A DNA stretch of 28,792 nucleotides from JBDTMC01 sp039934475. GTDB taxonomy: Bacteria > Acidobacteriota > Terriglobia > Bryobacterales > Bryobacteraceae. The position numbers and the translations under genes are program-made. Where the stretch lies: assembly GCA_039934475.1 (NCBI GenBank), contig JBDTMC010000037.1:1-28792 (forward strand), read 5' to 3'. Positions 22,590 to 28,792 of the stretch are shown one piece after another (position 1 is the stretch's first letter; every line of letters begins with the position of its first letter). The notes below the pieces were generated by a model. The model worked only from the letters and a program-made list of their open reading frames with translations, searched no databases and had not been told where the DNA came from.

Positions 22590-25500
22590 TTACTCCTTGG
22601 TCACGGTTTCGTCGAGGTTGAGGATGATGCCGCCGAGAGCCGCATAGGAAGCAAGCTCCGGCGCTGCAATCTTCTTCGGTATAGGCGATTCGCCTTGGCG
22701 AAGATACTCTTGCGCGTCCTTCGGATGTGCCTTGTAGTAAGTCTCGAATTTCTCTAGCGCCTTCTCCAGGGCCGAGCGCTCCCGCGCCTTTGGATCACGG
22801 CCGAGGACAGTATGGAAGCCGTACGCAAGCCGGTCCTGGCCACCCTCGGTAAGCATCCGTTCGCCCAGCTTACGGGCAGCTTCCAGGAAGAGCGTGTCGT
22901 TCATCAGGTTCAGCGCCTGCAGCGGCGTGTTCGTTCGATTCTCACGAACGATGCAGACTTCATGCGTCGGCGAATCGAAGTTGATCATGTTCGGCGGCGC
23001 GATGGTGCGGCGCCAATACGTGTATAGGCTGCGCCGGTAGAGGCTGTCTCCCGTGTCCGCCTTGTAGCCAGTGCCGCCTTGCAGTTCCTGCCACAAACCG
23101 TCCGGCTGGTAGGGCTTCACTGAAGGACCGCCCATTTTGTTGGCCAGCAGCCCTGAGACGGCCAGCGCCTGATCGCGAATCATCTCCGCCGGCAAACGGT
23201 AACGCGGACCTCGCGCGAGCAGACGGTTCTCCGGATCGCGCTGCAGCATCTCCGGGCCCGCGGTGGATGCCTGGCGATAAGCGGCGCTCATCACCATGGT
23301 CTTCATGATGTGCTTGACGTCCCAGCCAGAGTCCATGAACTCGACGGCCAGCCAATCCAGCAGTTCCTGATGGATGGGCCATTCGCCTTGCGAGCCGAAG
23401 TCCTCGACGGTCTTAACCAGGCCAACGCCGAAGAGCGAAGCCCAGTAGCGGTTCACAGCGGCACGCGCCGTCAACGGATTCCCGCGGTCCGCCAGCCACA
23501 TCGCCAGACCGAGCCGGTTCTTCGGCCAATCGGGTTTCATGGGCGGCAGAAACGAGGGGATGTTAGGAGTCACCGGATCGCCGGGCGCATCATAGGCGCC
23601 GCGCTTTAGGACGAACGTGGGCCGGCGCTCCGTGCGCTCCTTCATCACCATTACGGTCGGGATGCTGTCGTAGAACGTATTGCGCTGGCTGGTAGCAATG
23701 GCAAGCCGAGCGCGAGCCTGAGCGACATTTTTCGGTGCGTACTTATCGAGGAAAGCCAGATGCAGCTTAGCCGTCTCTGCCGCACTGCGATTGCTCTTCG
23801 CTGCCAGGGTGTTCAGCGGCTCAGTCAGGTTCAGCGCGGCGACTTCGTCCGCGGAGAGCGCCCGGCCGTAGACGCGCACATCCTTGATATCGCCCTGGAA
23901 ACGCAGACCGCCGCCCGCGCCGATGCGCCAAGGCTCCTTCGAATCCATCGGCCAAACAAACTGATCGAACAGGATCTTCAGCTCCTGCAGCTCGCCGTTG
24001 ACGTAGATGCGTACACCGGCGGCTTTCATGCTGCCGTCGTAGGTGGCGACAATGTGCTGCCATTCGCCTTGCTTTACCGGCTTCACCGTCTCCATCCGCA
24101 TCGCCAGATCGGTCCAGCGGTAGGTGACATGGAGCCGTACCTTGCCATCGATGAGATAGAGCGCGTGCTGCTGTCCTTCGAAGTAATCCTCGCCCTTGGA
24201 GAGAATTGCGCCCTTCAACGTTTCGGGCTTCACGCGCGCCGCCAGCGTGAACGGGTCACGGTAGCTGATCGTGGGCTGAGCCTTGCCCGCATCAACGGTA
24301 CGCTTGCCGTCAAAATGCTGCTCGTCGGCCGCCAGTTCGCTCGATAAAATGAGGCCATCCAGCGGAGCCCAAGCCACCGTCTTCTTGTGCCCGGCGATCT
24401 CCTTCTCCCACTTCTCTTGCGCCGCGGCTGAGGCTGGCTCCAGGCCCTTCACGTGTTGCCCGGCCGTCTTCATCGCCTCGTCAAGCTGCGCCAGCTTAGT
24501 CTCCTGCTCCGGCAGCGGAGCCTTGATCGTCGGCTCCTCGTTCCCGAAGTTCCACACGAAGCCCTTCTCGGGAACGTTGTTATAGAACGCGAACATCGAG
24601 TAGTAATCGCGCTGCGTCATCGGATCGAACTTGTGATCGTGGCAACGCGCGCACCCCAGCGTGAGGCCGAGGAACACGGTCGAAGTCGTCTCCGTCCGGT
24701 CTGCTACATAGTCGACGCGAAACTCTTCGTCTACGATGCCGCCTTCGGCCGAGGTGCGATGGTTGCGTTGGAAGGCCGTCGCGATCTTCTGCGAGAGCGT
24801 CGCATTGGGAAGCAAATCGCCGCCAATCTGCTCCAGCACAAACTGGTTGTACGGCATGTTCTTCTGGAATGCGTCGAGAACCCAATCGCGCCATCGCCAC
24901 ATGTCGCGAGGCCCGTCGGACTGGTAGCCGTTGGTGTCGGCATACCGGGCGGCTTCCAGCCAGCGAATCGCCATGCGTTCGGCGTACCGCGGCGATGCCA
25001 GCAGCCGGTCCACAACCTTCTCGTATGCCTGTGGCGAATCATCGTGAATAAACGCGTCCACTTCCGCCGTCGTGGCGGGCAGGCCGGTGATGTCAAAACT
25101 CACGCGACGGATCAGCGTGGCCCGGTCAGCCTCTGGCGAAGTATGAATGCCGTCGCGCTCCAGGCGTGCCAGGATGAATTGATCGATCGGGTTCTTCACC
25201 CAAGCCGCATCCTTAACGTCCGGCGCGGCGGCCTTCACGGGCGGTACAAACGCCCAATGCTTTTCGTACTTCGCGCCCTGCTCGATCCACGTCTTCAGCA
25301 CCTGAATGTCGTGATCGGAGAGCTTGTCGTGCCCCATGTAGGCGGGCGGCATGCGAAGAGTCTTGCTATCGGAAGTGATCCGCTTGAAGGCCTCGCTCTG
25401 CTCCGGATGGCCCGGAACCAGCCCGAACCGGCCCTTGCCCAGGTCGCCCTTAGCGCCCTCTTCCTGATCCAGGCGCAGCTTGCTCTTACGGTTGTTCTTG

Positions 25501-25628
25501 TCCGGCCCGTGGCAGGCGAAGCAGCGGTCGGAGAGGATGGGGCGAACGTCCTTGTTAAAGGAGAGTTCAGCGGCGGCGCTGCCAGGGGCAAGCACGGCGA
25601 CGAAGGCGATACAAGAAACCCAGCGCAT
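22590..25628 (-). CDS. PSCyt1/DUF1549/LamG-like/DUF1553 exported protein
   Basis: A 1012-residue secreted multidomain protein. Signal peptide is residues ~1-20 (MRWVSCIAFVAVLAPGSAAA). A planctomycete-type cytochrome domain (PSCyt1) follows, with heme motif CFACH (36-40). DUF1549 covers about 140-365 and includes a second conserved CARCH motif. A concanavalin/LamG-like beta-sandwich lies around 440-620, with typical HALYLIDG and VRIYVNGEL strands. DUF1553 fills the C-terminal part (about 720-1000), with WADRGNPLTARAAVNRYW. The combination suggests a heme protein that binds glycans through the LamG domain; the exact reaction is unknown. ATG 25628 is chosen because it opens the signal peptide; a TTG at 25658 would add 10 residues. 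First gene of the operon with DUF1501. Confidence 0.92.
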   Translation of the reverse strand: MRWVSCIAFVAVLAPGSAAAELSFNKDVRPILSDRCFACHGPDKNNRKSKLRLDQEEGAKGDLGKGRFGLVPGHPEQSEAFKRITSDSKTLRMPPAYMGHDKLSDHDIQVLKTWIEQGAKYEKHWAFVPPVKAAAPDVKDAAWVKNPIDQFILARLERDGIHTSPEADRATLIRRVSFDITGLPATTAEVDAFIHDDSPQAYEKVVDRLLASPRYAERMAIRWLEAARYADTNGYQSDGPRDMWRWRDWVLDAFQKNMPYNQFVLEQIGGDLLPNATLSQKIATAFQRNHRTSAEGGIVDEEFRVDYVADRTETTSTVFLGLTLGCARCHDHKFDPMTQRDYYSMFAFYNNVPEKGFVWNFGNEEPTIKAPLPEQETKLAQLDEAMKTAGQHVKGLEPASAAAQEKWEKEIAGHKKTVAWAPLDGLILSSELAADEQHFDGKRTVDAGKAQPTISYRDPFTLAARVKPETLKGAILSKGEDYFEGQQHALYLIDGKVRLHVTYRWTDLAMRMETVKPVKQGEWQHIVATYDGSMKAAGVRIYVNGELQELKILFDQFVWPMDSKEPWRIGAGGGLRFQGDIKDVRVYGRALSADEVAALNLTEPLNTLAAKSNRSAAETAKLHLAFLDKYAPKNVAQARARLAIATSQRNTFYDSIPTVMVMKERTERRPTFVLKRGAYDAPGDPVTPNIPSFLPPMKPDWPKNRLGLAMWLADRGNPLTARAAVNRYWASLFGVGLVKTVEDFGSQGEWPIHQELLDWLAVEFMDSGWDVKHIMKTMVMSAAYRQASTAGPEMLQRDPENRLLARGPRYRLPAEMIRDQALAVSGLLANKMGGPSVKPYQPDGLWQELQGGTGYKADTGDSLYRRSLYTYWRRTIAPPNMINFDSPTHEVCIVRENRTNTPLQALNLMNDTLFLEAARKLGERMLTEGGQDRLAYGFHTVLGRDPKARERSALEKALEKFETYYKAHPKDAQEYLRQGESPIPKKIAAPELASYAALGGIILNLDETVTKE

Positions 25629-25667
25629 GTTTTGTTGGACGCCGGTCCCAGCCGGCAAGCTAAATCA

Positions 25668-25673
25668 ATTATA
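25668..25673 (-). promoter_or_regulatory. -10 box for the DUF1553-DUF1501 operon
   Basis: A perfect TATAAT on the - strand lies 39 bases before the DUF1553 ATG. The matching -35 region is poor, so an activator may be needed. A small GCCGG/CCGGC hairpin sits in the predicted leader. Confidence 0.4.
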
Positions 25674-25682
25674 CTTCACCGA

Positions 25683-26984
25683 TTACGCGGGGAAGGTTCT
25701 GAAGTGGGTTTTACGCTTCTGGTAGGCCTTGGCCAATTCGATGTAAACCCCCAGGTCGCGGTCCAGGTCTGACTGGGTGCCATCGAAGTAGAACGAGCGT
25801 ATCGGAAGGCCTCCTAAGTCGCGGCTGAGGCGGGGATAGATGGCTTCGCTGACAATCCCATTCATACACGTAAAGGGGCTGATATCAATGATGCCATCCA
25901 CGCCCTTTTTGGCCAGATAGACCGCTTTCCCGACGTTCAAAACCATTTCGCCTAGCGCACCATGGCTGGGCAGATAGGGTTCCGCATACGCCAGGATTTC
26001 CTGAACGGGCGGCTCTTCATAGCCGATAAAGTCCTGCTTGAATGGCTCCAGCAGAGCGTGCTCATCCCGATACTGGACCCGGTTACGGAGCCAGGCGCCG
26101 AAGGCCTCCGTTGAGTACAGGCGCCCGCGCAGCTTCAACTTTCGGAACTGTTCGGCGTTGGTGTACCAGATCCATTCGGTGATGTCTGAGATCCAGGCAT
26201 CGCCACCATACTCCTCCACTCGGCGCACCAAGTCGTCATTGGAGAACGTATTGAGACGGCAGAAGATTTCGCCCACCACGCCGATCAAGGGGCGCGAACG
26301 GTCCCGGCAGCACTGCACGGCATGGAACCGATCGCGACTGCGAATCATGGCCTGCCGCAGGGCGTGAAGCTGGGGGCGTGGCTCGATCGAGGCCTGCTCG
26401 ACCGTTGTCGCCACATCCTCAAGAGCCATTTCGTAAGCGTTGTCGGCGGCTCCTGCCTCCACCTCATGGGGCCGGTACACCAGCAGCATCTTCTGCAAAA
26501 TGTCGCCCGCCACCAGCATGCGCCACCCGGTCCGCAGGAAAGGCCGCGCCAGGTGTCCCAATCCCGAGTAACCGTTCTTGCTGGTCGGCGAAAGAATCGA
26601 GGTAGAGCCGAAACCATTGGAATCGAGAATCGCCCGCAGATAGGGCGCGTACTGTCCGAAGCGGCACGGACCATCGGCCGTGGGCATGAAGAGCGACGTG
26701 CGTTCCGGTTCTGCCCCCGGCTTGGTGAGAGCCTTCATGAAGTCGCCTACCGTGACTTTCGCCGGATAGCACTCATCGCCAGACGTGTAGTGGGCGCCCA
26801 GTTCGCGTGTCACGTGATCGGATGGCGGCGTGATATGCGCGTCAACGCCCAGGGCTCGGAACCCGGCGGCAAACAGGCGTGCGCTGCCGTGGGCCATGGG
26901 CGGAATCAGAACCAGCTTGCCTTTTAGAGGGTTGTCGCCGACATCGTTTTTACGTTCGGGCTTGCGCTCGAGCAGTTGTAGCAT
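25683..26984 (-). CDS. 2-hydroxyacyl-CoA dehydratase-family (HgdB-like) protein
   Basis: A 433-residue protein resembling the D-component (HgdB/FldC-like) of 2-hydroxyacyl-CoA dehydratases and the activase-associated COG3581 group. Cysteines that could bind a [4Fe-4S] cluster occur in GDECYPAKVTVGDF (~69-82), DGPCRFGQYAPYL (~104-116) and SPFTCMNGIVSEAI (~378-391). Such proteins receive an electron from an ATP-driven activase; here the activase is encoded immediately upstream. The substrate is unknown, and many orphan members have no proven dehydratase role. The gene overlaps the upstream gene by 61 bases in another frame. AAGGGG (26998-26993) eight bases before the ATG makes an independent start believable. 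It ends 54 bases before the DUF1553 start and is probably a separate unit. Confidence 0.85.
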   Translation of the reverse strand: MLQLLERKPERKNDVGDNPLKGKLVLIPPMAHGSARLFAAGFRALGVDAHITPPSDHVTRELGAHYTSGDECYPAKVTVGDFMKALTKPGAEPERTSLFMPTADGPCRFGQYAPYLRAILDSNGFGSTSILSPTSKNGYSGLGHLARPFLRTGWRMLVAGDILQKMLLVYRPHEVEAGAADNAYEMALEDVATTVEQASIEPRPQLHALRQAMIRSRDRFHAVQCCRDRSRPLIGVVGEIFCRLNTFSNDDLVRRVEEYGGDAWISDITEWIWYTNAEQFRKLKLRGRLYSTEAFGAWLRNRVQYRDEHALLEPFKQDFIGYEEPPVQEILAYAEPYLPSHGALGEMVLNVGKAVYLAKKGVDGIIDISPFTCMNGIVSEAIYPRLSRDLGGLPIRSFYFDGTQSDLDRDLGVYIELAKAYQKRKTHFRTFPA

Positions 26985-28792
26985 CGCAGTATCCCCTTGC
27001 TGTCCAGATAGGCCTCACAGCGGGTCATGTAGCCGGCGTCGTTGCCGTGGCCGTCGAATTGGAGCACTAGTAGCGGCGCTCCGGCCGAGAGGCGGGCAAA
27101 GTATTTGATGTACGAATCGGGTCCGCACTTGAAGTTGGAGATATAGATCAGGTGAAGGTTGTCGTTGGCAGCGGAGCGGCGCGTCGCCTCCAGGATCTTC
27201 CGGCCTGAGGCCCAGTACATATTGGAATGAATGTCCACCGACTTTTCGCGGCCAGTAACAATGAAATCGAACGGGATGACGTTGGCGCCGTAGTTGCGGC
27301 GCAACTTGCGGGGAATGTCACAGTTGATGTTGCGGTCGTAGATGTTGTATCCGCGGCCAATCAGGATCAGGCCAGGCTCACCTGTCTTCTCGAGCGTCTC
27401 CATCGCCCGGGACCCGGCCTCCAGCAGGCGGTCCTGAAACTCGCACTGCACCTTGTAGGCAGCGTCCACGGCTCGATCGCTCACGGCGCGGCTGACGCCA
27501 AACCGCCGCGAGACCTTCCACAACTCCTTCTTCACATGATCCTGCCCCATCTGGAAATGCAGACTGGGAGCCAGCAGCTTGGCGGCGTCCGCCTCAATGC
27601 CCGGCGCCGATTGCAGGACGTAAGGAAGCGTTTGATTCCACGGGCAGTAGTGGGCGATACAGTCGTCTTCGTCGTGACTTTCGGCATCAAGAACGTTAGG
27701 CACCAGTACGAAGTCCACCCCATCGTCGAGCAGCGTCTTTACATGCCCGTGCGCTACCTGGACAGGGAAGCAGGGCTGCGCCAACGCCAGTTCCACGCCG
27801 AGTGAAGCGATGCGGGCATCAGTCTGGCGGGAGAGGACAGTTCGTACGCCGATACCGGAGAAGTAACGATGCCAGAAAGGGTAACGGTCGAACGTCGACA
27901 TCGTCCGCGGGATACCGACCAGTGGCCCGCCGGTTATTGCCTCCGGCGTGGCGGTCAACTCAGCCATTACCTTTTCGCGAAACGCGAAGAGATCTTCAAT
28001 CACAGGCTTGCGGCAGGAGTTGAATACCTTGCGGTACTTGTCGGAACACTTATCGCCCCAGAAGCTTTTCTGGCCCTCAATCTTGAATTCCTTGATATCG
28101 CATTCGTTAGTGCAGGCATGGCAGACGAAGTCGCGGGTCTGGACATCCAAGCGGCTCAGGTCGTAGCCTCTGAACTTACTGGCCTTGCGCGTCGAACGAT
28201 GCCAGTCACGCGCGATCAGAGCCATGCCTACCGCGCCCATAACCCCGTTGTAGGGAGGCACGACTATCTTCTTTCCGAGCACGTGCGAGAACGCCGCCGT
28301 TACGGCATCGTTGTAAGCGGTGCCGCCCTGGAAGTAGATGACGTTTCCGATCTTGCGGCCGCGAACCACGCGGTTGAGGTAGTTGAGCGCGATCGAGTAG
28401 GAGAGGCCGGCCACCAGGTTCGCCTTCGATTCGCCCTTGTGCAGCCATCCCGTGACATCGCGCTCCATGAACACAGTGCAGCGCTCGCCCAGGCGCGTCG
28501 GAGCGTTAGAAGAGAGCGCGAGTTCGGCGAACTCTCCTTTAATCTGGATACCGAGCTTTTCGGCCTGTTCCTCGAGGAACGACCCGGTGCCGGCGGCACA
28601 CGCCTCGTTCATGGCGAAATCAACCACCACCCCGTCTTCGATCGAGATGAACTTGGAATCCTGGCCCCCGATCTCGAAGATGGTCTCCACCGGCTCGCCA
28701 CCGAGGGTCTGGCTGATGTGCCACGCACCGGTCTTGTGGGCGGTGATCTCGTCGTTCACCGTATCCGCTCCTACGAACTCGGCAATGAGCTC
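26924..28792 (-). CDS. BadF/BcrA/HgdC-type ATPase with DUF2229-like region (5' end outside window)
   Basis: 622 residues are visible. The frame stays open to the window edge and its first residues (ELIAEFVGAD, then NDEITAH) are internal to the activase domain, so the N-terminus is missing. Residues ~1-205 are the second half of an ASKHA ATPase of the BadF/BcrA/HgdC type: GGQDSKF, then NEACAAGTGSF (Cys65) and GERCTVFMERD (Cys105). These two Cys bridge the dimer's [4Fe-4S] cluster in known activases. A Cys-rich segment VCHACTNECD (~226) leads into the DUF2229-type region (~280-610). The activase uses ATP hydrolysis to push an electron into a dehydratase or reductase partner, presumably the HgdB-like protein encoded downstream. 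Full-length relatives are often much larger, sometimes fused to the HgdB-like part. Confidence 0.9.
   Translation of the reverse strand, partial: ELIAEFVGADTVNDEITAHKTGAWHISQTLGGEPVETIFEIGGQDSKFISIEDGVVVDFAMNEACAAGTGSFLEEQAEKLGIQIKGEFAELALSSNAPTRLGERCTVFMERDVTGWLHKGESKANLVAGLSYSIALNYLNRVVRGRKIGNVIYFQGGTAYNDAVTAAFSHVLGKKIVVPPYNGVMGAVGMALIARDWHRSTRKASKFRGYDLSRLDVQTRDFVCHACTNECDIKEFKIEGQKSFWGDKCSDKYRKVFNSCRKPVIEDLFAFREKVMAELTATPEAITGGPLVGIPRTMSTFDRYPFWHRYFSGIGVRTVLSRQTDARIASLGVELALAQPCFPVQVAHGHVKTLLDDGVDFVLVPNVLDAESHDEDDCIAHYCPWNQTLPYVLQSAPGIEADAAKLLAPSLHFQMGQDHVKKELWKVSRRFGVSRAVSDRAVDAAYKVQCEFQDRLLEAGSRAMETLEKTGEPGLILIGRGYNIYDRNINCDIPRKLRRNYGANVIPFDFIVTGREKSVDIHSNMYWASGRKILEATRRSAANDNLHLIYISNFKCGPDSYIKYFARLSAGAPLLVLQFDGHGNDAGYMTRCEAYLDSKGILRCYNCSSASPNVKTMSATTL
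26993..26998 (-). promoter_or_regulatory. Ribosome binding site inside the activase gene
   Basis: AAGGGG on the - strand lies eight bases before the HgdB-like ATG at 26984, within the coding end of the upstream gene. It supports two separate proteins rather than a broken fusion. Confidence 0.5.

Noticed and set aside
24453..25772. 439-codon open frame on the + strand
   Set aside because: Antisense shadow of the DUF1553 gene, whose domains, signal peptide and heme motifs are unmistakable.
1..28792. CRISPR arrays, tRNA or rRNA genes
   Set aside because: No regularly spaced direct repeats and no cloverleaf or rRNA-like sequence were seen on reading the intergenic regions.

Overview
The window looks like bacterial chromosome, most likely from the Acidobacteriota (Solibacter/Bryobacter-like). 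The main reasons are a DUF1501 gene paired with a planctomycete-type cytochrome/DUF1549/DUF1553 gene, a secreted PQQ-type sugar dehydrogenase fused to cytochrome c, a large Lhr helicase next to a Nei-type glycosylase, and a large multi-sensor hybrid kinase. The taxonomic call is inference from gene content. Most of the window is G+C-rich, but the first ~4.5 kb is visibly less so and has mixed codon use, as expected of acquired accessory DNA.

Region 1 (1-4330, + strand) is the most unusual part. It is a tight five-gene run: a GAF/histidine kinase cut by the window edge, a response regulator with an unrecognised C-terminal domain, a 97-aa protein weakly resembling HicA, a caspase-like (C14) protease with an unrecognised C-terminal domain, and a small membrane protein. 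Junctions are a 4-base overlap, then gaps of 3, 12 and 8 bases. I read it as a candidate phosphorelay-controlled caspase conflict or cell-death system. It recalls two-component defence systems such as Detocs in outline, but the protein set differs. A gene-poor spacer (4331-4589) follows.

Region 2 (4554-6152, + strand) holds an ArsR repressor and an SRPBCC/AHSA1 protein. The ArsR promoter appears to drive a leaderless mRNA and contains a palindrome. A VapBC pair follows; its VapC toxin appears to have glycine in place of a catalytic glutamate.

Region 3 (6238-18864, - strand) holds a 1241-aa hybrid histidine kinase with two complete kinase modules and a 478-base intergenic stretch rich in inverted repeats. 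Then, in reverse order of transcription, come a PNPOx-family stress protein, a membrane-anchored SDR and a zinc alcohol dehydrogenase (4-base overlap), and a Nei-type glycosylase behind a 1559-aa Lhr helicase.

Region 4 (18967-28792) begins with a + strand secreted PQQ sugar dehydrogenase/cytochrome c fusion. Converging on it from the - strand is the DUF1553-DUF1501 pair, a likely exported two-gene operon with a good -10 box. Last are an HgdB-like dehydratase-family protein and a BcrA/HgdC-type ATPase with a DUF2229-type region. These two overlap by 61 bases in different frames, and the second runs off the right edge. No tRNA, rRNA, CRISPR array or complete insertion sequence was seen.
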